64,000 nucleotides of DNA. Source: Monosporascus cannonballus (taxonomy: Eukaryota; Ascomycota; Sordariomycetes; Xylariales). Both the position numbers and the translations under genes were made by a program. A model generated the notes under the pieces. The model was not told where the DNA came from, ran no database searches, and saw nothing but the letters and a program-made list of their open reading frames with translations. Positions 22,301 through 36,894 of the stretch are shown here, piece after piece. The DNA lies in assembly GCA_004154925.1 (NCBI GenBank), contig QJNS01000185.1, positions 1 through 64,000 of the forward strand. Direction: 5' to 3'. Positions within the stretch are counted from its first letter, which is position 1. The number at the start of each line of letters is the position of its first letter.

Positions 22301-24449
22301 TAACTTTAACCGCAACCAAATTGGCCTAATTATTTTACGACGAAATTAAATACAAATTCGATACTCCAGCCAAAATTATTAACGATAAAAATAAGTTATT
22401 AACGAATTAATTTTAGGCGGAATTTTATAAGGAACGAAAAATAAAACGGCGAATATCGACCGCTTATTATCCGCAAACCAATAAGTAAACGGAACGTACT
22501 TATTAAGTCTTAAAATATTATTTCCGTAATTACGTTAATAAATATTAAGATAATTAAATAAAATTATTCCGAAATGCGAAATTCGCATATAATATTACCC
22601 AAAATATATTTACCGGCCGTTTTCCGTTTGAAACCTTATATGGGTATTATTTAAAAAAATAAAATACTTTTTATAAAAATTTAAAAAATAAGTATAAGGA
22701 GTTAAAAAACGTTTCGAAAAAATAACGGTAACCCAAAAAAATATTATGATTAACGCTATACGCCTATGGAATTTTAATTAAGGTAATAAGTAAATTTATC
22801 GATTAAAAATTTTAAGTTTAAAAATATAAAATTTATATTTATTTATATCCGGGTTGTAATTAAGAAATAAATAAATTCACAAACATATAAAATAATCCGA
22901 TTTACTAAATATCAACAGATATATAATATATTTTTAATATCCTTATTAAAACCGTAACATAACCGGGAACCGGGCGACGTCCAGATGGCGTTGCCGGATT
23001 TAATAAAAAAATAGAAAGAATAAATAGTAAAAGATATTATCCGTTACCGAAATAACTAAGGGTAACGTAAATATCTAATTAAATAAAAAGGTTAACCCGT
23101 CGAATATAATACGTAAAAATTCCGAAAACACTTCGAATATACGCTTAAGATATTGCAACGTTACGAAAAGAAAATTAAATACATATATAAGAAATAAAAC
23201 GACCTAAAAACCGTAAAGTAATAACGGCCCGATTAAAAATTAATCGCCTAATAATTATAAGAATTATAAAAAATAATTTTAAGCAAAATTAAAATATTAA
23301 TATTAAAACATTACTTAATTATATAATTATTTTTAAAGTTTTAGAAAATAATTACTTTATTATATACCAATCGGAAACTTATAAATAACGTAAAAAAAAT
23401 AAAATTTTACGTTTAATTATTAAGTTTTACGTTAATTAACCTTTAATAAGTATATTAAAGAAATTAATACAGGAATATTAGAAAATAATCGGAAAACATA
23501 TAACAGCAAAAGGCGGGTACGTTTATTAAATTTATTAGGCGTAAAACCCGGAAAAACTTTAAAAACGTTCTATTTTTTACGAAAAATAAGGCCCAGGTAA
23601 CCGGAATACAATTTATTATTAATCGGAAATAAGGCGCCGTCCCTAAAGCGCTTAACATACTTAGGTTTGGTAATAACCTTACTAGGCAAAGCCATTTTTT
23701 AATTATAATTCTTAATAAGTATTAAAATTTCGTTAAAACGTCGGAAAACGGGCGGAAAATGCTTATAGATAGGGAACATAACGGCATAATGGCTTTTGAA
23801 AGTTACCTTACTTATGGGGGTATCTTAAAATTATGCTTAATCGGAAATTAATTGCGGAATAATAAGAAAAGGACCGTAATATTTATAAAAAGGACCTAAA
23901 TTTATAAACTTATAAAACGGCGTTAAAATTAAATTTCCGTAACTATAACGGACGATCGAAAATCGAATTTAGTTATATTAAGGAAACAATATTTTTTAAT
24001 AATAGCCGTATTAAGGGCGAATTCGGCCTTACGAAAGATATCAAATTAACGACCGACCATAATTACGTCGGAACGTTCGTATTAGGTACCCGTACTACGA
24101 GCTTTTTCGAGCTCGTCGATTAATTCCTAATTATCGATACCGAATTAAAAAACCGTTTAGGCGGTACCTTTAAAAATAATCGAAATTTAAACGAAAATTA
24201 AATAATAATATTAATAATATTAGGAATAATTATTTATTACGCAAAAAATCTTGTGATAATAATTAGTTATAACGTAATTTAAGGCGCCCAGAACTTAAAC
24301 GTAAACTATACGGTAATCGAAATAATATTATATTACGTAAATATAATACGGCTTATTGCCGCCCGTAATACGATTAATATTTATCTTACTATCGGCGTCG
24401 AAGGGATAATGCTGGAAGAAATCCTAGTTCTCCTTAATGTTAAAGTACC

Positions 24450-24651
24450 ATTTCTCTTGGAATTCCTTACGAAAAAAAGATATGGCGAACGGAGATAGTA
24501 CGCAGAATAGACGGAAAAGGCGAAATGAAAATAAAGAAAGATGGGAGACCATTTCTCTTGGAATTCCTTACGAAAAAGAGATATGGCGAACGGAGATAAT
24601 ACGCAGAACAGACGGAGAAGCCAAATGAAAATAAAGAAAAACGGGAAACCG
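24450..24651 (+). repeat. 101-bp direct duplication in the 3' region of A1
   Basis: Two adjacent copies start at 24450 and 24551, each beginning ATTTCTCTTGGAATTCCTTA, and differ at only a few positions. A2 has a single copy at about 52196-52298. The stretch lies between integrase and the 3' LTR; open frames seen here on both strands follow from its low stop content and are not convincing genes. Confidence 0.85.
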
Positions 24652-24914
24652 AACGGAACGCGCACGTAGAAGGAATGGAGATAAAGGTACGAAGGGAAAA
24701 AAAAAGAAAAAAAAGTAAATAAGGTGGGGTTAAAAACGGATTGTAGTAAGGAACTGGGCGGAGCATAATTAATTACGTAACATGGTACGCATTACTTATT
24801 ACGGCAACCATTTACAACATAACATAACGGTGAATTATCGGTAAATATACGCAACCAGATTTACGAAACGCGTTACATCAAATTAATGATAATGTTATTA
24901 AGGACTAACAGCTT

Positions 24915-24931
24915 AAAAAGGGGGGAGTAAT
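24915..24931 (+). other. Polypurine tract of A1
   Basis: AAAAAGGGGGGAGTAAT immediately precedes the 3' LTR, the expected position of the plus-strand priming site of LTR elements. In A2 the same place is AT-mutated. Confidence 0.75.
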
Positions 24932-25137
24932 TGTAAAAATACAGCCCCTATAAGGATAAAGCTGGTAGCCGACCAGCCACCGATCAGCCACCGACTCATT
25001 TACTAGTATAAATCCACCATCTGGCAGCTAATGGGAAACGCCAGATGGAAATAACCTAATACACTTACTTCTTGGAATCTGCTTTACGACTGGTCGGAGA
25101 TCACCTTACCCAGCTCACAGCTATTCATTATCTTACA
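24932..25137 (+). repeat. 3' LTR of A1
   Basis: 206 bp starting TGTAAAAATACAGCCCC and ending ATTATCTTACA. It keeps much more GC than the 5' LTR of the same element and is flanked by the ATTAT duplication. Confidence 0.9.
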
Positions 25138-25142
25138 ATTAT

Positions 25143-28100
25143 TATAATTTTAATTAAATTTTATTTGCTATTTTGAAATTATAATACGTATAATAATTAC
25201 AATCCGAACCCGTTATATTATTATTCTCTTTTTTGAAATATATTAAATTTAATTTTTTTTTAATTTTACTGAATTATATCCTTAAAACAAAATATACGTA
25301 CGTATATTTTAAATTTTTAATATTAATATAAAAAATTAATATAACGTTTAAAATTTTTATTAAAAATTAAATTGTTTATAATAATTTAAGCCGAGTTATT
25401 AGTTTAACATTTCGGATTAATTAATTAATTAATGTTTTAAAAAAACCAAATATATAAATAATTATTAATATATAAATATTAATAACAATTTTTAATTCCG
25501 GTTAATTAAAATCTCGTTATATATAAATATTATAATATACGAAAAGTTCATAATTTTTGCAAAAAAATATAAATTTTATTATCCGTTAAAAATATTATTT
25601 AAAATTAAAATAATCCATATTATTTTAAACGAAAATTAATATTTTGTAAAAACGTTCGCCCTTAATTAATTTAAATTTTTAAACCAAGTAATTATATACC
25701 TTAAGAAAAATAATAATTATATAATACAAAACGACAAACGAAACGATTTCGTAATTATAATAATCCGAATATTTTTATGTATTTTTTTATAATTTTAAAT
25801 ATTATAATTAAAATACCTTTCAAAATTAATAATAAATATTTACCTTATTTATTACATAAGTTTTTATTAGTTTTAAATTTATTACAAAATAATGTTAATA
25901 TATTAAAAGGGTTAAATATTCGCAAAAGTTATTATACGCTAAATAAAAATATAATTTACTTAATAAAAAAATAAAGTAATTATATTAATTTTGTTATAAT
26001 TATATAATTTTAATTAAAATAAGTTATATTTTATAATTAGGTATAATAGAGTAATATTATATTTTAATACGATAAGTTTAATATTTGAAATTATATTTGT
26101 AATATAATATTTCGATATAATACCGTTATATAAATTATTATTATTATTTTTATCTGTTATTATAACCATATCTTTAAAAAAATTAAAATAATTTATATTT
26201 CGACTTAATTAATAATATAAAATAAATTAATTTTATAAAATATTGTAATAATATTTGGTACCGTTTGATATGTTTTGTTAATTTGTAATTAATATTACCC
26301 GGATTTTATTTTTTATTTTTAGTAATACGTTTTTTAAACGTCATAAATAAAAAGTTCCCGGTTTTTTAAATTAAAACGTATTCCGTATATTAAATGCCGT
26401 TCGATTTCGTTAAATATAATTAATAAAAATAAAAATATTATCGACGGTACTTATAATATTTATTATATTTTAAAAGAAAAATATATAAAGTTTTAAAAAC
26501 TTTATTAGTTTTTCAAACGTTTTTATTTTATTTATTGAAATTAGAAAATAATTAGTTATATTTCGAAAATATTGGTTAATTAAGCCTAAATAATTAATTT
26601 ATATAATAAGAAACAATAATTTCTTTTTAATTTTATTTTGTTTTATATATACATAAATTTTGTATTTATATTTATATATACCTATTAACTCGATAAAATA
26701 ACCGAGACGTATAAAATATAAGCAATTTTAAAAACAAATTATTAATTTTTAAATAAAAAAATATAATTATATTCAAAATAGCCGAAATTCCATTGTTTCA
26801 AATTTTTTATTTTTTATATATATAATGTTTATATATTTACGTTATTTTTACAGGAATTACGTATGCGATAAGAACCATTTATAATAAAAACATTTAAGGT
26901 ATATAGAGTTTTCCGGAATATTTGGATCGAAAACCTTTTTTCGAAAGCCGAATTTATCAAATTTATAAAGTATATATATTTCTGGTTAACCGTTGGCAAA
27001 TTTAAATTTATTATGTATAATGTAATTTCTAAATATTTTAATTATATTAGATAAATAAAGGAAATATTACAAAATTTTAATTAAAATACGTTAATAAATA
27101 AAGATTTCTTTAACGAAAATCTTTTATAATTATATTTAAATAATATATTATTCAATAATATAAATAATTTACTAAATAAGTTATAAATTCTTTATTTCTT
27201 TAATTTATAAATATTATTTATTTATATTATTTTTCAATGGTACGATTTTAATTAAAACGTATTAAATAAAATTTCTTATTAAATAATTACGAAACCGGAA
27301 TATTTTTTAATACGGCCTATATTCGATAAAATAATAACTTTTTTACTTTTATTAAAGATAATAATTAACCGTTAATTAATATCGTTTTTATCGAAAAAAG
27401 ATTTCGAAATTACTACTGTTTTTTTTAAAAAACCTAAATTTGTTTATGCCTTTTACATATTATATAATATGGCAATTATAATTACATTAAACGGCTAATA
27501 TTAATACTCTTATTTTTTATAAGGCCGGTTAATTTAATGACGGCAAAAAAAATGCTTTATTTTAATTAAATATTACGTTTTGTAATATCAAATTAAATAC
27601 TTATTAATTTAATTTTAATATTAAGTTTAATTCCGATAAATTGCCTAAAGAAACATAAAAAGTATTTAATAAAAAAGGCAAATATTATAATTTGTAATTT
27701 ATTAACGAATTCCGCCGGTCGAAAAATAATATATATAATATTTATATTATTTTTTTGAAATTTGTTTTTAATTAAATATCGTATATCTTTATAATGCGAA
27801 TTTTGTCCCCGTTATAGGTTTTCGCAAAATAAACGTTATGTTGTTCGGAATTTTCGTAGCGAAATTTTCGAATACGTTTACTTTTTACTTCGTAATTTCT
27901 GACTTTTGAAAAGATATCCGTTGCGAATTTTAAAAAAATTGTAAAAATTCCGAAAATATTTTGGCCGCGGACTATCAAATTATAGAAAGTAAGTTTATTA
28001 ATTTTAATAGGACTATACTTATTATTAATAACGTAAATAAACTTAATTAATTAAATACAATCAAAAACGAAAAGTAACTTATAAATAATTTTAACGTAAA

Positions 28101-31100
28101 TACCTAAGAAATTTATAAGGTTAAATTTATAACGGATAATTTGGTCTCGGATAACCGTAATATTTTATATACGGAAAAAAATTATAATCTTATAATATAA
28201 ATTATTAATAACTTAATTAATAATTTTGATTAAAAAAATCCGTTATTATTTTTAATATTCTTAAATAAACAAAATAAGGATTTATCTAACGAAAATAAAC
28301 CATTAATATAATTCTTTATTTTTTATTACTTTATACTTTTTTATAAGTAATATGGTATTTATAATATAATTTAAATATTAATAGAATTTTATTATTTATG
28401 TAATTTTAATTACTTACTTTCAGAATTATTTAATATATTATAATAATTATTTAGTTATTATATAAACGTAATTTATTCGTTCTTAGTAATAAAATTACAA
28501 ATAAAAATATAACATTGTAAAATATAATATATAGTATAATTATTAACGAAATTAATATAAATAATTAAATTTATAATATATTTAATTGTACTTAATTATA
28601 TTCCGTTAAAACAATTTATTTTGTATAAGGATATATAGAAATATTATATTATTTATAATTAAATGTGACGTATAATTTCGGATTAACCTATATATTTTAT
28701 TTGTAAATAATTTATTAATTAGCGTTTTTAAGTATTTTTTAAAATTCTTTTCTTTTTTTTTTTAGTTTATTTTTCGCGTTATTATAATTTATGTATTTAT
28801 AAATTTTTTTACGTTTTCGGATCGCAAAATTCTGTTTGTTTTAAGCGTAATATTTGCGTTTAAACTTTTTTTAAAAAATTTTATTTAGATTATATAATAA
28901 TGTCGAATATTTGGGAAATGTATATAAATATTTTTCGCCGCATTTTTATATATAATTTATATATTTATTGTCCATATAATTCCGTAAATTATAATATTTA
29001 TAGAATTATAAGCCTTTTTTCGTATTATTTATATGTTATCCGGTTTACGTAATGTTTTTATTAAATTACGAAAACCGTAATTAATTAAGGGTCCGTAATT
29101 AACTTAACAATTTAATAATTTGTAAAACCGGCATAATTTATTATAATATAAATTTATCGTAATATTACCGAACCTATAAATTCTTAATAATTGTAAATCT
29201 TTTTTAATTAATATATATTTGCATTAATAATAAAACATAATATATTTATTTTTTTAATTTTCCGCCATATTAATATAATTTTATAACATATATTTGATAT
29301 TTGGATTTAATGATATATAATATGTATTTTTCGTAAAAATATTTTATATTTTAAAATAATTAAATATTATTAAGTCAATATAAATATACGTAAAATAGGT
29401 TTATGTTATTGATTGTACCTTATCGCAAATTATTTTAATACCGGTTTTAATTATTTTTTACTTAAGGATTTTATTATTTGTTTTTAATGTTATTTTTCAA
29501 GTACAAATTATATTTCGAAAATAAGGTTTTTTTTCGGAAATAAGTTATTTTTCGGAGACATTATTAACGAATTTAATTTTTTTGACTAGACGAATAAGGT
29601 TTTTTGGGATTATTCGAAATATAATATCGGAAATGATAGGGAAAATATTTTTACTATATCGGCAAAACATATATTTACATTTTATAATATGATAAAATAT
29701 ATAAAAATATATGTTATAATATAGATTTCGGAAATTAAATGAAAGAAAAATTAATTACTAATTATTATGTCGTAAATAACGTAATCTTACATATCAAAAT
29801 AAAATAAATATTTGAAACTATAAAAAATTATAATTAAATAAATAATATTAATAATATAAAAAAGAATAATATTCATTATATTTAATATATATTTAATTAA
29901 AATCATTTTATAAATTAAATTAAGAATTTTATAACAAAATATAGATTTCGTAGAATTTAGATATAATTTTTAGTTTTTTTTCTTATATATTATTATTTCG
30001 TTATAAAAAAATAACGTTAATTATTTTATATATTTTTAATAACTTATATAAATTTAATAATATACAAATTTATAATTACATAATCTTAATATTGATATAT
30101 ATTATAATTTTCAATATATATATTATTTCAAAAGATTTGTTTAATTTATTAATTATTTGTAAACTTTATTTTTAAATTATAAATTCTTATATATTTTTTA
30201 TTAATATTACTAATATATTCGGTAATTATTTAATATATAAACTTTAATTTATTTATTATATTTTATATTTTTTATTTATATTTTTGGCTTTAATTAAACC
30301 GAACTTATATTAATAAATTTTTACTAATATTAAATCTTTTAATTATAATTACTTTTCTATATATATCTAATATTATATAATTATTATAATAATATTACCG
30401 CCGTTTAGTAAAACAAAATATAATACTTATATTCTGGCAATATATAATAATTTAATAAAAGGTTAAAACGTATATAAAAATGAAAATAATATTAAGATAA
30501 ATTTCGAAATACAATATATTAATTATAACGTTATTTTCCGTATTTTACTTTTTATTATATATATTATCTTTCTAAATTTTGCGTTAACTTATAAAATAAA
30601 CCTTTTTAAGCCAAATAAGTATTTAACACAATTTTAATATTATAAAGCTTTTATAACGTAAATTATATACCGTTATATTTATATTAATATATATTTTACA
30701 TACGATAATTTCGTCATAGTACTTAAATAAATACTCCGAAGTTTCGATTATATGTATATAATTTATATGAAATTACTAAAAAATACATTTATATATTTTA
30801 ATAATTTCCCAATTTCGTTTTTACCAAATATTAAAAATATTATTAAAAATATACAATATTATTTATTATTTTACTTAAATTAAAATATAATAAAAAATTA
30901 TTAATATAAAAAATATGAATTATTAAATATTAAGTTTTTAAAACAGGAAAATAAACGTTTTTTATATTATAAATTTAATCGGCATATAGTTTTTAAAACC
31001 TAATATAATTTTTCATTATTAACCGTTTTCCGGAATTTATAATTTATAATAACTTGCATAATATAAATAATATTAAAAATATAGTAATTACGTAAATGCG

Positions 31101-34100
31101 GTTAAAACAAATATAAAACCGTAATATATTTAAAAATATATATTATGTAAATATTATTTTCATAATATTAAACGAACCAAATCCGTAATTAAACGTAATT
31201 AATGACCGAACAAATATTTTTATATAAAAAGTAGATTTTTAAATATTACGGTATATTTGGCATTAATATTAAGGCTTTCGGCAATTACCCGGAATATCTA
31301 ATTATTATCATATTTACATAAGATTTTGATATAAAGGAATTCTTAGAATTAATTAAAGAAAAAATAAAAAAAATCCTTAGAATTAACCGGGGACCTAGTT
31401 ACGCCGATAAAAAAAACGCGGTAAAAGAGAAAAGGTTAAATCAAGCCGTTAATCTTTATTAAAAAGTTAAAAAACCATAATTCGAAAAAAGAATAATTAT
31501 TAAAATCTTTAATAATAATAATAATAAAATATAAGAACGGTTTCGAAAAATATTAATTAGGACCGTATGCCGATAAATATTAATCTTAATTATAAAAACT
31601 TAAGATTATAAAACGTATATAATAAAATATTATTATAAATCCGAGATTTTAAACGTTTCGAATTAATATTTTAAAAAATTAAATATTAAAATAATTATAT
31701 TAATAATACAAAGAAACTTTCTTAATATTAACGAAACATTATCTATATTATTTATTTATACATATAATCGATTTTTCATTTTAATTATTTAACCTAAACT
31801 AAGGTATTTTAAAAAATAATAAAATAAAAATATTTTAAAAATTAAAATAACGAATTCGAAAAAAAACCAAAAAATAAAATTTAAAAATCTTTTTATTTAG
31901 TGTTATAAATAAAAAATTATTAGTTAAAAGGATAATTTGTTAATACCCGCAAAATATTATGATTCGAATTACATAATACATATCTTTTATTAAATATTAT
32001 AATTAATAAGTTTATTATGTATTTATTATAATATATAATTAATTCGGATTAAAACGAATTAATATTTTTTACAAAGTTTAATAAATTAAAAATTAATAAA
32101 AATAACGAATTTAATAAATAAATAATACATTAATAATTTTAACGAATATTATATAAATATTTATAATTATTACGTATTATAACAGTAATATTGTATTAAA
32201 ATCGAACATATTTTTTGTTATCGGCCTTAATTAAAATTAATAAAATTTCATTTTTTATTTTTTAATTTAATATCGTAATTACTTTTTAAATTATTATTAA
32301 TATTATTATTTAATAATTATTATTTACTTTTCACCCATAATTTCTTAATTTCGATAAGGATTATTATTTCGATTGTTTTCCGATATATTATTTATAATAT
32401 CGAGTTACGAATAATTATGGTTTAACGACGCCGGCGATTCCGGTAACGATATAAAAATAAACGAATTTTGCGAATATAGGTATAATAATAAAAATAAGCA
32501 TAAAAAGTTAAAAATGTTGAAAAATGATAAATTTTACGTTATTGTTATAAATAAAAAAAACCTTTAAAGTTTTAATTAATATTACTTAATACATTATAAA
32601 TTAGTTGTATAAATATGAATATTATTATAATAAATATTACGATTCTAAATTATAAAAGTATATAAATTATATGCCGGTTTAATATTTAAATTACTAGGAT
32701 TACCTTTAAATTATTAATTATTAAATTAAACCGAATAATCGGATACTGTATTTTTGAATTAAAATAAGGCGCGATTTAAAACGGCCTTATAATTTTTTCC
32801 GATACTTATCAAATTTATAACGTAATGATAATCCGTAATTTATATAGATTGGTTTACGATATAGAAATATATTATTATTATTTTTAATTAGGGGAATTTT
32901 GCGGTTAACGAAAAATTACTTATATTTTTTATAAAATTAAAAATATAATATTTTCGTATATTATATATAACGCAAAAAGTAGACGGGTTTTCAAAATATT
33001 TTAATATTATTATTAATGGAAACCGGGAACCATTTTAATTAATTTAATTATATTTTAAATCAAATATGGACTTTTAATTTTATTTACTTTCTTCGAAATT
33101 TTGATAAATAAAAGTTATTTAAATTTAATAAAAATAAATATTTATTTTCGTTTTTTATACCCAAATAAATATAATTACGTAGAAAGTAATTTATTTACCC
33201 ATTATTTATATTAGGATTTTCTTAGTTTCCAAATAACCGTTTTTATCAAACCAGCTGTTATTTATTTTTACGTAAATATTTTCGAATTTAAAAATTCGAA
33301 TATATTACAGAAATTAAAGATATATATATTATAATAAGTTTTAGCCGGAATTACGTTATTACGGTTTTTTTAATATAATAATTTTATTTTTTTAAATATG
33401 CCAAAATCGCTTTACGTATATATTTGCCGTTAAATAACGCGTATTATTAGGGGCTTATTTTTATCCGATACCTTAAGTTAAAAATATTTTATTTCGGAAA
33501 TTTAGAGATAATATTTTGGCTAATTAAAAATTAAGATTAAAGTTTAATAATTATTTTGTTTTAACTAAGATTATTTATAATGAATTACGTATATTTCTTT
33601 TATTATCTTAATATATTATGTCGTTTTTTATCACGACTTTTCTATTATTATAAATAATCCGTTTTTCGGCTTACCGAACTAAAATCGTTTTTCTTATTTA
33701 AACGTTTTTTGAAATAAATAAGTTAATTACATATTTATTAAATATGTAATAAGATCTAATAATATAATGTATTTATAATAAATTTTATTTATTTATTTTT
33801 CAATATACATTATTTTATTAAATCGTTATAATAAAATTTTAATTAAAAGACTTTACGGTATATCTTATTATATTATTCGCTTAATACTTAATATAGTTAT
33901 ATTTAATTTAAAAACGATAATAAATATAACGATATAAATAAAATTACTTTATTATTTTAAATTATTATATACTTAAATTTCCTTTCCGTAAAATATTTTT
34001 AAACTATAAAACTTAATAATCTTTTTGATAATTTTTAATAAATACCTCCGATTTACCATAATCCTATTTAAGTAATTACGGATATTTATGGTTTTCGTTT

Positions 34101-35489
34101 TATTATTAGCATAAATAAAAGTTTTAATAATAAAATGGAAATTATTAAATTAAATTAAAAATTTATTATTCAATGGCCCGAATATATTAATTATTAGAAA
34201 ATTGAAATATTTTTAATTCGAATATGAGTTTTTTTTATATAAAGAAAACTGTAATATCGTTTTTGGAACGATTAATAGTAAAATGCCGGATTTCCGCCTC
34301 ATAACTATATTTAATTAAGTTATTAATTTTACAAATATTATTATATTTCGTAAATCTTTTTTATAATATTATTAACAGTTATTATATATTTTAATTAATA
34401 TATATAAATAAGGAAAATAAAACGTAAATTATAAACATTAATATATTTAGGTCGAAGTCTGTTTTATTTTAGTAATAAATATATATCGTTAATAATCATT
34501 AAATTATATTATTATTCGAAATATAAATTTAATATAATAATTTAAAATTAATCGTTCAATATTCATTCAGGATTAAAAACAATATAGTTATATTATATAA
34601 TAATTATATAGTTAAATATTTTTACATTAAGTTTTTTTATATCTATAAATATTAAAATAAAATTATTAATATAAAAATATGTTGTTTTTCCGTTATTTGA
34701 ATTTATGATATATTTGAAATAATAATTAAATTAATTATTAATAAAAAAGTCTAAATAATTAAAGATTTTTTAAAATTTATTTTAATACTAAAAAAATATT
34801 TAGTTTTCTAGCGACCAAAATATATATCGTATCGATTTATTTTTTTCGTAAAATATAACTTTACCCGTTAAAGATAATGTTTAATATAAGGCGAATAAAC
34901 CGACGGCATAAAACTTTTATAAAGTTATTAACCGTACATATAATATTAATATATAGGTTAATTATATTTATATTAATACAAAACCGGTAAAAATATAAAA
35001 TCAAAATAAACGTTTTATTTTAAAAAATTAAATATTCAAAAATGTAAAATATTTACGTTAAATTTTTAAATATATTATTTACATTTAGCTCATTAAAGAA
35101 AAATATATTTCGACATATATTACGTTATATTTTAAATTTTATATTTTATTATTTTGGTTTATAATATTATATTATTATTATATTGGCTTAAACGGAATAG
35201 AAAATTAAAGAATGTATTAATCGGGATTTTAAATTATCTTTTTATTATAATAATTTTTATTTTGTATTAATTAAGATTATTATTATATTAAAAAATAAAC
35301 ATTTCAATTTTCCGTTAAATTATATAGTTTAAAATATTAAGAATTTTGTAATTAGTATATATTGCCAAAGTTAATATTAATAATCTTCGCAAATTTATAT
35401 GGAAAAGAAATTTAATAAAACGAAAAAATTATAATTTGTTATTAGGCTTTATTTTGGAAATTTTGTTATTTTTGTAGGTATTATTTTTA
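25143..35489. other. AT-rich RIP-like sequence, identity not resolved
   Basis: About 10 kb with very low GC, no frame above about 70 codons and no motif I can assign. I looked for the RT, integrase, zinc-knuckle and LTR landmarks of families A and B and for the Fot1-like ends and saw none. Slightly more GC persists around 27780-27975, 31370-31450 and 32400-32480. It is probably one or more heavily mutated transposons of other families. Confidence 0.6.
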
Positions 35490-35931
35490 AAGGAGTTTAG
35501 CTGATATATTGGACCCTTGATAGGTATTTTTTGATTAAAAGCTATAGCTATAGCTACGGCTGCTACGCCGCAGGCGCAGCCACAACCTCCAAAATGGGTT
35601 CCTAATCAAGATGAGGTAAATTTTAGACAAAGGGGTTACATATTGCTGGAGCGCGTTATGTGCTTCATAAGGTGGGCTGTAAGAGCTTCGAGATCCTAGT
35701 CATTTACTTAGCTATAACAGAGCTCGCTAGTATTACTAAGAGAAGTAGCCGCCCATCAGGGGATATATGCTACCCTTTAGGGTTATTATAACTTTCGAAT
35801 AACATAATGCCCGGTGAAGGTCCATAAGTCATCAGACATTTAGGAGTCAAACTACAAATGAGCGCCAAGGCGAATATGTGACTCCGCTTGATTTGAAATA
35901 AAAAGTCCAGGTGAAGAATAAAGGAGGTATA
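35490..35931. other. GC-normal remnant left of Fot1-like copy 2
   Basis: About 440 bp without RIP bias. It opens with a repetitive, hairpin-prone stretch at about 35541-35590 (CTATAGCTATAGCTACGG, then GGCTGC and GCAGCC arms) that resembles a transposon terminus, and ends with the TA target of the Fot1-like copy (35930-35931). No recognisable coding content. Confidence 0.5.
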
Positions 35932-36516
35932 AGGCGACCCCCCCCACCAACGCCCCATCCCCCCAACGCGCCACCCCATAACCGCATTGCGCGTTAATCC
36001 ACTTATTAATTTCTTTCCCTATTAAAAACTTCTCAGCACCATTTTTAAAAATTAAAAAAATTATTTTCTTATTTTTCAAAATCCGCACTTTCAAGCGATA
36101 TGTAATTTTCGGCTTAATTCGATACGACGTAAGCGATTAAAGAAATAAAACATAAGAAATCTTTATATTTAATTCTTAAAAGCTACCAAATTCACAAATA
36201 ATATATATTACGCCGTATCCAAGGTGTGTCGACGAAAAAAAGGTTAATAAGGTTCGTCAAAAGTTATTACTAATCTAAAAAGAAACTTTAGCCTATTAAA
36301 TTATCGTGTAAAGTTAATTAAGTTATACATTGTTTTATAAGCAATTTCGCTTATACGTATAACGCCTCCTAATTAACAGCGGTAATTTTAAATGCCTAAA
36401 AAAATAAATAACTCGATTTTTGCGTCATTATCTTAAAATTAATACTTTTAAAAATACGATAATCGATTATAAACGTCTAAATAACGTTTTTCCAGATTTT
36501 GTTAACGTTTTATTCG
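35932..36516 (+). mobile_element. Fot1/pogo-like transposon, copy 2, left part
   Basis: Begins TA-AGGCGACC and matches copy 1 from 15047 to 15633 with mostly transition differences; it is less mutated than copy 1. The transposase start region reads TPYPRCVDEKKVNKVRQKLL at about 36210. It stops abruptly at ATTCG where retroelement B1 was inserted. The next 13 bp of the element reappear at 57608-57620. Confidence 0.88.
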
Positions 36517-36894
36517 TGTCATGACCTTAACGAGCCACGGTCTCTAGAAACGGTCTGTCACGACCTAACCACAAGTGCGCGGTGGGGTAGGATACGTAAT
36601 AGATCACCAACTCACTGGTGGTAAGCCAGTAAGCCGGATCACCAATTCACTGATAATAAACCAGTAAGCCGGATCAAAATATATCTTTTCATTATTTTAT
36701 AATTTAAATAATTTTAATTTATAATACTTATTAGTATTAATTATTTATAATAATAATTCGTTATCTAAATTATTTTTGGTATTACGAAATATAATACATT
36801 ATTAGATTTATTATTTAGTTTTTTACGATATTTAGATTAATATAAAGCCGTACGATTAATATTTAATAATTGGCTAAACCTTTTAGCAGTTATA
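36517..36894 (+). repeat. 5' LTR of B1
   Basis: 378 bp. The U3 part (first about 150 bp) is GC-richer and specific to B1. The rest, from about 36675, is shared with B2, B3 and B4 and ends in a block equivalent to GCCGTCACA (here GCAGTTATA). Confidence 0.85.
36602..36671 (+). repeat. 35-bp tandem repeat in the B1 5' LTR, 2 copies
   Basis: Units start at 36602 and 36637 with GATCACCAAYTCACTG and end AAGCCG. The 3' LTR of the same element has three units. Confidence 0.9.

Larger units (their letters stand above)
17683..25137 (+). mobile_element. Ty3/Gypsy-like LTR retrotransposon, family A, copy A1 (full length, RIP-degraded)
   Basis: 7455 bp with matching LTRs of about 205 bp and a 5-bp duplication ATTAT (17678-17682 and 25138-25142). 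A purine tract (AAAAAGGGGGGAGTAAT) sits directly before the 3' LTR. Domain order on the plus strand is zinc knuckle remnant, protease DTGA, reverse transcriptase, integrase, as in Ty3/Gypsy elements. Frames are broken by many stops. The homologous copy A2 lies at 45405-52778. Confidence 0.92.

Noticed and set aside
24381..24766. Overlapping open frames on both strands in A1
   Set aside because: They are produced by the 101-bp duplication and purine-rich sequence before the 3' LTR; A2 has no matching frame.
36602..36671. CRISPR-like or other spaced repeat array
   Set aside because: The units are directly adjacent with no spacers, lie in LTRs, and the genome is eukaryotic.
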